The notes beneath the pieces are model-generated. The model did not search any database. It was not told the origin of the DNA and saw only the letters and a program-made list of their open reading frames with translations. Both the position numbers and the translations under genes were made by a program. Of a stretch of 19,891 nt of DNA, positions 6,786 to 14,646 are shown piece after piece. The DNA is from an uncultured Bacteroides sp. GTDB taxonomy: Bacteria > Bacteroidota > Bacteroidia > Bacteroidales > Bacteroidaceae. Every line of letters begins with the position of its first letter. Within the stretch, counting starts at the first letter, position 1. The stretch is from assembly GCA_934716785.1 (NCBI GenBank), contig CAKUYM010000037.1, forward strand, positions 1 to 19,891, written 5' to 3'.

Positions 6786-8585
6786 ATGCAAAATATTAGA
6801 AACATTGCAATCATTGCCCATGTTGACCATGGGAAAACAACGCTGGTTGACAAGATGCTTTTGGCGGGAAATCTGTTCCGCAGCAACCAAAATAGTGGTG
6901 AACTTATTTTGGACAACAACGATCTGGAACGTGAGCGCGGTATAACGATTCTCTCCAAAAACGTTTCCATCAACTACAACGGCACCAAGATTAATATTAT
7001 TGATACTCCGGGACACAGCGACTTCGGTGGAGAAGTAGAACGCGTATTGAACATGGCCGACGGCTGTATCCTGTTGGTAGATGCTTTTGAAGGCCCGATG
7101 CCTCAAACACGCTTTGTTCTGCAAAAGGCGTTGGAAATAGGGCTGAAGCCTATCGTGGTAGTTAATAAGGTAGACAAGCCCAACTGCCGTCCGGAAGAAG
7201 TATACGAGATGGTTTTCGATCTGATGTTCAGCCTTAATGCAACGGAAGACCAATTAGACTTCCCCGTTATCTACGGTTCTGCCAAGAACAATTGGATGAG
7301 TACCGACTGGCAACACCCGACCGACAGTATCACGCCACTTCTGGATTGTATCATCGAAAATATCCCTGCTCCGCAGCAATTGGAAGGAACCCCGCAAATG
7401 CTGATCACCTCTTTGGATTACTCCTCTTATACAGGACGTATCGCTGTGGGTCGCGTACATCGCGGCACATTGAGAGAGGGCATGAACGTGACGCTCGTGA
7501 AACGGAACGGAGATATGATCAAGACCAAGATTAAGGAACTTCACGTTTTCGAGGGCTTGGACCGCGTCAAGACAACAGAAGTTTCTTCCGGTGATATTTG
7601 TGCACTGGTAGGTATCGATGGGTTTGAAATCGGAGATACTGTCTGCGACTTCGAGAATCCGGAAGCATTGCCACCAATCGCAATTGACGAACCGACCATG
7701 AGTATGCTGTTCACCATCAACGATTCTCCTTTCTTCGGCAAAGACGGTAAATTCGTAACTTCACGCCATATCCACGACCGCCTGATGAAGGAACTCGACA
7801 AGAATCTCGCCCTCCGCGTAAGGAAGAGTGAAGAAGACGGCAAATGGATTGTTTCCGGTCGTGGCGTACTTCACCTTTCCGTATTGATTGAGACCATGCG
7901 CCGCGAAGGATATGAACTGCAAGTGGGTCAGCCGCAAGTTATCTTCAAGGAAATTGACGGTGTGAAATGCGAACCGATTGAAGAACTGACAATCAACGTG
8001 CCGGAAGAGTATTCAAGCAAGATTATAGATATGGTTACCCGTCGCAAAGGTGAGATGGTGAAGATGGAAAATACAGGCGAGCGTATCAATCTTGAATTCA
8101 ATATGCCTTCACGCGGTATCATCGGCTTGCGTACCAATGTACTGACCGCTTCTGCCGGCGAGGCCATCATGGCACACCGCTTCAAAGAATACCAACCGTA
8201 TAAAGGAGAAATCGAACGCCGCACCAACGGTTCTATGATTGCCATGGAGAGCGGAACAGCTTTCGCTTATGCCATCGACAAGCTTCAGGATCGCGGTAAA
8301 TTCTTCATCTTCCCGCAGGACGAAGTTTATGCGGGGCAGGTTGTAGGCGAACACTCTCACGACAATGACTTGGTTGTCAATGTTACCAAATCGAAGAAAC
8401 TGACCAATATGCGTGCTTCCGGTTCGGACGAGAAAGCCCGTCTGATTCCGCCCGTCCAGTTCTCGCTCGAAGAAGCGCTGGAATATATCAAAGAAGACGA
8501 ATATGTAGAAGTTACTCCGAAAGCAATGCGTATGCGTAAAGTGATTCTGGATGAAATCGAACGTAAACGCGCGAATAAGAACTAA
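6786..8585 (+). CDS. typA: Translational GTPase TypA/BipA
   Basis: A 599-residue ribosome-associated GTPase of the EF-G/LepA-like class that aids translation and ribosome assembly under stress or cold. G-domain motifs are [10 protein letters not shown] (11-20), RGIT (51-54), DTPGHSDF (73-80) and NKVD (127-130). They are followed by the beta-barrel domain II and the EF-G-like domain III/V with the family-specific C-terminal region ([39 protein letters not shown]). The chosen start, [14 protein letters not shown], matches the family. The frame is open eight codons further up, but those codons lie within the predicted promoter and leader. The gene is transcribed divergently from rpsO and its end faces the polysaccharide locus. 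Confidence 0.97.
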   Translation: MQNIRNIAIIAHVDHGKTTLVDKMLLAGNLFRSNQNSGELILDNNDLERERGITILSKNVSINYNGTKINIIDTPGHSDFGGEVERVLNMADGCILLVDAFEGPMPQTRFVLQKALEIGLKPIVVVNKVDKPNCRPEEVYEMVFDLMFSLNATEDQLDFPVIYGSAKNNWMSTDWQHPTDSITPLLDCIIENIPAPQQLEGTPQMLITSLDYSSYTGRIAVGRVHRGTLREGMNVTLVKRNGDMIKTKIKELHVFEGLDRVKTTEVSSGDICALVGIDGFEIGDTVCDFENPEALPPIAIDEPTMSMLFTINDSPFFGKDGKFVTSRHIHDRLMKELDKNLALRVRKSEEDGKWIVSGRGVLHLSVLIETMRREGYELQVGQPQVIFKEIDGVKCEPIEELTINVPEEYSSKIIDMVTRRKGEMVKMENTGERINLEFNMPSRGIIGLRTNVLTASAGEAIMAHRFKEYQPYKGEIERRTNGSMIAMESGTAFAYAIDKLQDRGKFFIFPQDEVYAGQVVGEHSHDNDLVVNVTKSKKLTNMRASGSDEKARLIPPVQFSLEEALEYIKEDEYVEVTPKAMRMRKVILDEIERKRANKN

Positions 8586-8614
8586 GCAAAGGACTATGTC
8601 CGAACTATAAAACA

Positions 8615-8655
8615 AAATTCCCCTCGCTACATATTATTTGCAGCGAGGGGAATTT
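8615..8655. terminator. Bidirectional terminator between typA and the GH20 gene
   Basis: A perfect 14-bp stem, aaattcccctcgct (8615-8628) and its complement (8642-8655), with a 13-base loop, lies 29 bases past the typA stop and just before the GH20 gene end on the other strand. Its A/T-rich outer ends let it work for both convergent transcripts. Confidence 0.8.
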
Positions 8656-8662
8656 CATTTAA

Positions 8663-10237
8663 TCACTTCCGCTCCACAATCTCAAAAGGAACACGCAGCG
8701 ATACCCCTTTCTTCATCAGGTTCATAAGGTTGGGATAAAGCCGTTTTTTGAACGATTCCCAATCACGGGACTCCATTTGCGTCCATCCGGCTTCCGCCAA
8801 TGCCAATCCACGGGGATAAGTCATATAAGTAGCCCGATTTATATCTCGGATAGCTTCACCCCACAGAGTACCCATTACGCCTTGGATATGCGCCTGTTCC
8901 TGTGCAGGCACTCCATATCCCGGATCAAACTGGTAAGATTTCTGCAAAGTAGTGACAGGCATCCCCCAATTATTGAATTCCGGCAGGTCACCTTTGAGTT
9001 GGGGATAATCGAAATAGGCATACTCTCCCGGAGCCATTATCAGCCGATTGCCATATTTCCGAGTAAGTTCCAAGCAGGTAGGGGTCAACCCACCCCGCCA
9101 ACTGACCAACGTCACATTTTTCGGATAGGGAAACAAATAATCATTGGCAGGCGGATAGATGTTGTCCAGTTCACACCAAAGTATAGGAGTTTTGCCGTTA
9201 TCCTCCACAAACGAAAGCATGCGACCGAAGAAAGGGATCATCAACTGAGATGCTTTCTGATAGCCCAACTCTTTCATCATAGCCTGACAGCGTCCGCACT
9301 TAGTCCAGTTCTTTTCTACAACAGCCTCGTCTCCCCCCAGATGAATATAGCGGGATGGGAACAAGGAGGCAATTTCTTTTATAATATCCCGATAGACAGT
9401 ATATACCTTTTCATTGTTTGCGCACAACATCAAGCCCACAGTTTGGCCGACATTTTTGGGCAAGGTATCCGTATGCGTACAGCCCAATTCGGGATAGGCT
9501 GCCAATATAGCCACGGTGTGACCGGGGATGTCCAGTTCAGGGATAATTTCAACATGGCGCTGCGCTGCATATCGGATTAAATCCACAAGTTGCTCCTGAG
9601 TATAATAGTCTTTACTCACTAACTTAGGATGTTTTCGGATTTCCACTCGCCAGCCTTGATCGTCTGTCAGGTGCAACTGGAGAACATTATACTTATAACG
9701 TGACATCTGGTCAATATAGAACTTGACATCATCCACCGGAAGAAAATGGCGTGCCGGATCGAGCATCAACGCACGATGTGCAAATCTCGGTGCATCATCT
9801 ATACAAACAGAAGTGAGTCTCTTTTGAGAAGTAGCGCAGGCATCGCCCAACAGAAGTTGGTCGAAAGTCATCACGCCATAGTAAACGGCAGCGGCAGTAG
9901 CCCCTCTGACCGTTACACCTTTGGGGGTTATATCAAGAATATAATGTTCTGCACCTTCCATAGCGGGATCAATCAGCAAACGGATGTCTGCACGCTCCGA
10001 TTCCGAAGAAGGAATTTCCACCTGCATCCTATCTCGCAGAATATGCTGCAAACTGCGTGCAGCAAATTCCAGTTCCGGACGATTCCAATAAACCGCTGTC
10101 TTTCCGTGCCGAACGGCAAATGGCTTCTCCTTACTTAAAGTGACCTGATTGGGCATGGGCAGTAATGCCGAAGTTACGTCTTGAGCAGACAAGCGCCCTA
10201 CCAACAAAAACAGACATATACAAATAAAGGTCCTCAT
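8663..10237 (-). CDS. GH20 beta-N-acetylhexosaminidase, exported
   Basis: A 524-residue enzyme that removes terminal beta-linked GlcNAc or GalNAc by substrate-assisted catalysis. A signal peptide covers residues 1-19 (hydrophobic FICICLFLLVG, cleavage after SAQ), so a periplasmic place is likely. The small GH20b domain spans about 22-150 and the GH20 barrel about 152-500. Motifs are LDPARHF (159-165), HLTDDQGWR (189-197), ELDIPGH (234-240) and the catalytic pair Asp303-Glu304 in HLGGDE. The C-terminal GTLWGEAI and LALAEAGWT are typical. It is the last gene of the minus-strand locus, 17 bases after the GH95 gene, with AGGTGG ahead of the ATG, an unusually good Shine-Dalgarno for Bacteroides. 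The natural substrate is probably a host-type glycan. Confidence 0.95.
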   Translation of the reverse strand: MRTFICICLFLLVGRLSAQDVTSALLPMPNQVTLSKEKPFAVRHGKTAVYWNRPELEFAARSLQHILRDRMQVEIPSSESERADIRLLIDPAMEGAEHYILDITPKGVTVRGATAAAVYYGVMTFDQLLLGDACATSQKRLTSVCIDDAPRFAHRALMLDPARHFLPVDDVKFYIDQMSRYKYNVLQLHLTDDQGWRVEIRKHPKLVSKDYYTQEQLVDLIRYAAQRHVEIIPELDIPGHTVAILAAYPELGCTHTDTLPKNVGQTVGLMLCANNEKVYTVYRDIIKEIASLFPSRYIHLGGDEAVVEKNWTKCGRCQAMMKELGYQKASQLMIPFFGRMLSFVEDNGKTPILWCELDNIYPPANDYLFPYPKNVTLVSWRGGLTPTCLELTRKYGNRLIMAPGEYAYFDYPQLKGDLPEFNNWGMPVTTLQKSYQFDPGYGVPAQEQAHIQGVMGTLWGEAIRDINRATYMTYPRGLALAEAGWTQMESRDWESFKKRLYPNLMNLMKKGVSLRVPFEIVERK

Positions 10238-10254
10238 CTTACCACCTATTTATA

Positions 10255-12765
10255 TCATTTATTTAATGAATGTTTTAATACGCCTTTCTCCGCGTCATAG
10301 TCAATCCGATAAATTCGTCCTTTTACCGTTCTGAAAGACAATACCTTATCCGCATACCTTATCACACAGTCTCCACCTGCCCCGGAATGCACCGTGGCTT
10401 CCTCCAACAGACCATTCTTCCATGCCATGTCTATCACAAAATTGCCTTTCGCACAAATGCCCGTGACAGAACCGTCCTTCCATGCATCCGGCAGGGCAGG
10501 CAACAACTGGATAAATCCCATATGGCTTTGGAGCAACATCTCGGTGACTCCCGCCACTCCCCCAAAGTTTCCATCAATTTGAAAAGGCGGGTGTGTATCC
10601 CAAAGATTGTCCACCGTCCCGTTCTTTAATAAATTGCCAAACAAAGTATAAGCATGATTGCCATCCTGCAAACGTGCCCATTGATTCAACTTCCATCCCA
10701 TGCTCCAACCGGTAGCCCCGTCACCACGATGCACCAGCACCACTTTGGCAGCTTTCGCCAATTCGGGAGTTGTAATCGGAGAAACCGTGTGTCCCGGATG
10801 CAACCCGAACAAATGGTTCACATGACGGTGCTCGTCTTTCGGATCATCAATATCTACCGACCATTCCATCAACTGACCGTAACGCCCTATTTTATAAGGA
10901 GCAAGATGTGCAAGCACATGTTCCCACTGCTTGCGTTCCTTCTTGTCCACCCCCAGCACTTTGCTCGCTTCAATAGCATCCAGCAAGATTTCACGCACCA
11001 CAGCGTGCACAAAAGTAGCGCCTTGGTCGATAGGTCCATGTTCCGGTGAAGTGGAAGGTGCCGCCGTGTATGTACCGTCCGGCTTATGCCACAAGTAATC
11101 GACTGTAAAATCCGCACTGCTCTTTATCAAGTCATACCCGGTTTCTTTCAAGAATTTCAAGTCTCTCGTATAGTCATAATACTCCCAAATATGAGTAGCC
11201 AACCAAGGACCGGCCATCGGGTTGAAGTTCCACGACATATCCTGGCTTTCCAACGGAGTGGTAAACCCGAATATATTACCGGAGATAGACGCCGTCCACC
11301 CTCTCGCGCCAAAATATGACTGTGTCGTCTTCTCACCCGGCTTTACCAATGTACGGATAAAATCAACCAAGGGAAGCATACACTCGTTCAGATTCGTAGA
11401 ACAAGCCGGCCAATAATTCATCTGAATATTAATATTATTGTGATAATCCACACGCCACGGACCGTCTACGTTATTATGCCAAATTCCTTGCAGATTGGCA
11501 GGCATATTTCCCGGACGGGAACTGGCAATCAACAGATAACGTCCGAACTGATAATACAATTCTTCCAGATAATAGTCCGGTTGTCCCTTCCGGTAGTTCT
11601 TCAGACGCTGTGAAGTAGGCACATTTATCCGATTCATCACAGGATTCAGATTCAGCTTCACCCTATTAAACAGTGCGGCATAATCTTCATAATGCTGATT
11701 GAACAAAGCGGCATATCCTGAAGCAACAGCATTCTCCATCCATTGTTTTGTCGTCTCCGCCGGATTAACCCCGACATAAGCTTTCGGATTCTTAAAATCC
11801 GGATCAAAATCAGGCTTATAATCCGTATCCGCCGTGATATAGAACACAACCTCATCTGCCCCATTCACGGTCAATTTCCCATCTGTATTTGCCAGCGTCC
11901 CACCTTTGGTCTCAGCCTGAATACGTACCACATACTTCATTCCGTTATTATCCAAAGAAGCGGAATAAACCAAACCGTTGCTACCATCGGCAGCCATGCT
12001 TCCCGTAGATACCGGATTAGGGGCATAACTGAACACCAGGTTCTGCTTCCCCGGTCGGTCGGCACTAAAACGCACCACCATCACATTGGCCGGATAAGAA
12101 ATGAAATAGTTGCGCTGATAAGCCACCTTATCTTTCTTAAACTGCACAACAGCCATTGCCGAATCCAAAGACAAGATGCGTCTGTAGTCGCTCATCCCAA
12201 TGACACTCAACCCGGTTTCCACATAAAATTCTCCCATTGTCGTGAAATTCCCGAACCGGAAAGGCTTTTCTCCGTCAGCTTCATAAGACACTTCACTATT
12301 AAAATTCTGCCGCGTCAGCATCTCGGCTTTCTTTTGATCGCCCTCTGAAAACGCCTTGCGTATCTCATCTAAAATATGTGCCGACTGTTTATTCACATTC
12401 CAATAATAATCCGCCCCTTTTGCCGTATTCGGTCCGCCCCGCCAAAGCGTCTTCTCATTAAAGGTGATACGCTCAGCCTCAACGGAGCCCATTACATTAG
12501 CCCCCAAACTGCCGTTGCCAATCGGCAATGATTGCGATTCCCAAGCCACATCCGGATTGCGGGCCGTGCTACCGGCAGTTTCCGGTTTATTCTCGCCTTT
12601 CCACATATCCGATCTTCCGCCATACCACACGGCATGCCCCTGCAATGTGTTAGGAGTATCAAACCAAATGGAGAGTCCTTTAGTATAATCCGTATCTTCT
12701 GCATGAACTACAGACACGACACATAAGGCACAGATAAAAAATGAATTAAATAGTTTCATCGGCAT
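10255..12765 (-). CDS. GH95 family glycoside hydrolase, probable alpha-1,2-L-fucosidase
   Basis: An 836-residue exported inverting enzyme that removes terminal alpha-L-fucose, typically Fuc-alpha-1,2-Gal. A signal peptide spans residues 1-22 (cleavage near VHA); ATG 12765 and ATG 12759 are both possible starts. The N-terminal beta domain has GNGSLGANVMGSVEAERITF (83-102). The helical barrel has NLQGIWHN (424-431), YHNNINIQMNYWPA (441-454), STSPEHGP (571-578) and FQIDGNFGG (728-736). From what I recall of the Bifidobacterium enzyme AfcA, Glu575 should be the acid, Asn444 and Asn446 the pair that activates water, and Asp731 the nearby acid. His442 matches a residue kept in fucosidases, while the L-galactosidase branch is recalled to differ there. 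It lies 17 bases upstream of the GH20 gene, so the two are co-transcribed. Confidence 0.93.
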   Translation of the reverse strand: MPMKLFNSFFICALCVVSVVHAEDTDYTKGLSIWFDTPNTLQGHAVWYGGRSDMWKGENKPETAGSTARNPDVAWESQSLPIGNGSLGANVMGSVEAERITFNEKTLWRGGPNTAKGADYYWNVNKQSAHILDEIRKAFSEGDQKKAEMLTRQNFNSEVSYEADGEKPFRFGNFTTMGEFYVETGLSVIGMSDYRRILSLDSAMAVVQFKKDKVAYQRNYFISYPANVMVVRFSADRPGKQNLVFSYAPNPVSTGSMAADGSNGLVYSASLDNNGMKYVVRIQAETKGGTLANTDGKLTVNGADEVVFYITADTDYKPDFDPDFKNPKAYVGVNPAETTKQWMENAVASGYAALFNQHYEDYAALFNRVKLNLNPVMNRINVPTSQRLKNYRKGQPDYYLEELYYQFGRYLLIASSRPGNMPANLQGIWHNNVDGPWRVDYHNNINIQMNYWPACSTNLNECMLPLVDFIRTLVKPGEKTTQSYFGARGWTASISGNIFGFTTPLESQDMSWNFNPMAGPWLATHIWEYYDYTRDLKFLKETGYDLIKSSADFTVDYLWHKPDGTYTAAPSTSPEHGPIDQGATFVHAVVREILLDAIEASKVLGVDKKERKQWEHVLAHLAPYKIGRYGQLMEWSVDIDDPKDEHRHVNHLFGLHPGHTVSPITTPELAKAAKVVLVHRGDGATGWSMGWKLNQWARLQDGNHAYTLFGNLLKNGTVDNLWDTHPPFQIDGNFGGVAGVTEMLLQSHMGFIQLLPALPDAWKDGSVTGICAKGNFVIDMAWKNGLLEEATVHSGAGGDCVIRYADKVLSFRTVKGRIYRIDYDAEKGVLKHSLNK

Positions 12766-12805
12766 AATATAAATTTAAGATTAATATTGGAAAACGCAAT
12801 CTGCA

Positions 12806-12813
12806 CAAAAATA
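12806..12813 (-). promoter_or_regulatory. Possible internal -7 element ahead of the GH95 gene
   Basis: On the minus strand TATTTTTG matches TAnnTTTG and lies 41 bases before the ATG at 12765, in the 111-base gap after the membrane acyltransferase gene. No convincing -33 element is present about 20 bases upstream, so this could be chance. If real, it would let the two hydrolases be made apart from the rest of the locus. Confidence 0.25.
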
Positions 12814-12876
12814 AGGAATATTCATTACTTATACGCATAATAGGTAAAGATTTAATATGCAAGCTGCACATATCCT

Positions 12877-14010
12877 TCATATTTTCAGAAAGACACGATG
12901 CTTGTACATCATCCTCAATATCAAAAAGACAATAAGATAGTTGCCGAAACTCAACCATACCGGATAATAATTGCCAAGATATTGTTCCAAGCCATAACTG
13001 ACAGAAGCCACGACAGAACGGAAATTAACGACTTCACCTAAAATATAGGCAGTGATGGAATTCATTCCGTAAATCTTCAGCCAATCCAATCCGCAAGTAT
13101 GACCTTTATAGTCTATCCAATAATAAAACAGCCCCATAAGCAGAAAGCAAAGTCCGCCGGAAAACAGAGTCATACTGCAGGTCCACAACCGTTTGATAAT
13201 AGGCATTTGCAGACTCCACAGCAGGGATATCCCGATTAATGCCATGCCCACCAATAATAAAAGCCGCACTACCCTCTTTCTATTATCCTTTCCCTCTTTC
13301 ATTATCTTTCCTGCAAAAGCGCCCAGCATTACCGTCACTCCAAAAGTCAGACTGCTCCATATCCAAGTATAAGTATAATTCGGAGAGAAATGCCAATTAC
13401 CATCCTCCCCCCAATACACGCCATCACGAAAGCGCCCCAGCACCAACCTATCCACTTTCTCCGCAAAATTTCCTTCGGGAGAATAATCTCCTCCAAAAGT
13501 CATGGGAATCCAATAAGTCACAAGAAGCAGCAGTGTGATCAATATCTGATACTTGAAAGAACAATGAAGCAAAATAAAGGCGGAAATAAGATATCCCGTA
13601 GCTATCGCCTGCAAAGTATTTGAATACAGATAAAGACTGTCCGGATTCAAACCCAACAAGTTTCCCTGTACAATCATGCCAAAGATAAACAGCAAGACAA
13701 ACCGTCTGAATATTTTCCGATAGACAGCCCCCTTATCCGGATTCTCTTTGAACTTGGCAAAGGAGAAAGGCATAGAGGCACCTGTCATAAACAGAAAAAG
13801 CGGCATCACAAGATCCCAAAACCGAAAGCCAATCCAAACCTCATGATCAAACTGATATAAAACGCCATTAAGCCACGGAAGATTCAGACGCTGCCCCAAA
13901 GCCACAAATACAGGTTGGAAGAAAACCAAAAGAAAGAGGTCGAACCCACGCAGGATATCGAGCGATGCCAAACGTCCGGAAACAGGAGACAAAGGTGTAT
14001 TCATAAACAT
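12877..14010 (-). CDS. DUF5009/NagX-like polytopic membrane acyltransferase (HGSNAT-related)
   Basis: A 377-residue inner-membrane protein with about ten hydrophobic helices. It begins with RLASLDILRGFDLFLLVFF (13-31), the hallmark of the family that includes bacterial NagX/YeiB-like proteins and human heparan-alpha-glucosaminide N-acetyltransferase. His56 in DHEVWIGFRFWDLVMPLFLF aligns, as far as I can recall, with the acetyl-accepting histidine of the human enzyme (H-x-x-W-x-G, then D and P). The family moves acetyl groups from cytosolic acetyl-CoA to a sugar on the other side of the membrane. Here it may acetylate an amino sugar or glycan fragment in the periplasm (inference). ATG 14010 or 14004 may be the start. 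It follows the lipoprotein gene after a terminator-like hairpin and precedes GH95 by 111 bases. Confidence 0.85.
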   Translation of the reverse strand: MFMNTPLSPVSGRLASLDILRGFDLFLLVFFQPVFVALGQRLNLPWLNGVLYQFDHEVWIGFRFWDLVMPLFLFMTGASMPFSFAKFKENPDKGAVYRKIFRRFVLLFIFGMIVQGNLLGLNPDSLYLYSNTLQAIATGYLISAFILLHCSFKYQILITLLLLVTYWIPMTFGGDYSPEGNFAEKVDRLVLGRFRDGVYWGEDGNWHFSPNYTYTWIWSSLTFGVTVMLGAFAGKIMKEGKDNRKRVVRLLLLVGMALIGISLLWSLQMPIIKRLWTCSMTLFSGGLCFLLMGLFYYWIDYKGHTCGLDWLKIYGMNSITAYILGEVVNFRSVVASVSYGLEQYLGNYYPVWLSFGNYLIVFLILRMMYKHRVFLKI

Positions 14011-14024
14011 TATAACTTTTCAAA

Positions 14025-14075
14025 TTAAAAAAAGGAGCCGTTGCATAACGTGCTTGACACCATTCCAACGACTCC
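14025..14075 (-). terminator. Terminator-like hairpin inside the polysaccharide locus
   Basis: In the minus-strand RNA, GGAGUCGUUG (14066-14075) pairs with CAACGGCUCC (14034-14043) over 10 positions with one G-U pair and a 22-base loop. A run of seven Ts follows (complement of A at 14027-14033). It starts 57 bases after the lipoprotein stop and lies 15-24 bases before the acyltransferase ATG. It could end or reduce transcription from the SusC/SusD/lipoprotein part into the enzyme genes. Confidence 0.6.
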
Positions 14076-14131
14076 CAAGAACTCAATCGTTTGATTTCAG
14101 TTTATTTGCAACAAATATATCGAAATAATAC

Positions 14132-14602
14132 CTATTTATTCAATACAACTTTGACAGTCCATATTTTTTTAGTTCCATTTGCAGCCATGACACTATATTT
14201 GCGCTCAGAAGTCCAATCGCCCGGCGCCCCCAATTTCGGAGAGCCGTCCAAGGGCGTCACACGCGCTGCTGTAGACACATTGAAATACACAACCAAGTTA
14301 TTCAAAGATACTTTTGCACGTTCGGCATCAGTAAAAGTTCCACTTGCAGAAGGTATAGTAAAGGTTGCAGTAACCACAGCTTCCTCCTCATTGATATCGT
14401 TAGATTTCTCCAATTCCTTTTCCGCAACCTTAAACTCACCCGTCAAAGCATCCTTTTCCGTCGTATAATAGCGGTGATATGCACCGACCGAAGTTATTTC
14501 CGCTTCTTCATAAGCCTCAAGTTCATCCTTGCATGAGGAAACAAATGGCAGACATAACAGTATAAGCAACCATTTCAGGTCTGATAATTTAATTCTATTC
14601 AT
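14132..14602 (-). CDS. Small SusC/SusD-linked surface lipoprotein
   Basis: A 156-residue lipoprotein. The signal peptide ends in a lipobox at Cys24 (PFVSSC). The next residues, KDELEAYEEAE, are acidic and resemble the lipoprotein export signal that sends Bacteroidota lipoproteins to the cell surface. The middle has AVVTATFTIPS and FTDAERAKVSLNNLVVYFNV. The C-terminal part has the pattern RKYSVMAANGTKKIWTVKVVL, like the small beta-sandwich repeats (DUF5018-like) found in many Bacteroides surface proteins. Gene position directly after susD (44 bases) is where surface glycan-binding proteins are usually encoded, but it is much smaller than most of them. A glycan-binding or complex-assembly role is inferred from position. 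Confidence 0.8.
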   Translation of the reverse strand: MNRIKLSDLKWLLILLCLPFVSSCKDELEAYEEAEITSVGAYHRYYTTEKDALTGEFKVAEKELEKSNDINEEEAVVTATFTIPSASGTFTDAERAKVSLNNLVVYFNVSTAARVTPLDGSPKLGAPGDWTSERKYSVMAANGTKKIWTVKVVLNK

Positions 14603-14646
14603 TGTTCTTATTTCATTAATTAATAATTCGAATATTGGTCATCATT

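Noticed and set aside
6708..7253. Minus-strand ORF (181 codons) overlapping typA
   Set aside because: Antisense to the conserved GTPase domain and with no recognisable motif; it also overlaps the rpsO/typA promoter region.
11743..12348. Plus-strand ORF (201 codons) antisense to the GH95 gene
   Set aside because: Low-complexity Ile/Arg/His-rich shadow of a well-supported hydrolase gene.
12766..12876. Small gene between the GH95 and acyltransferase genes
   Set aside because: The minus frame 12746-12958 mostly overlaps neighbouring genes out of frame and has no recognisable content; the gap holds only a possible -7 element.
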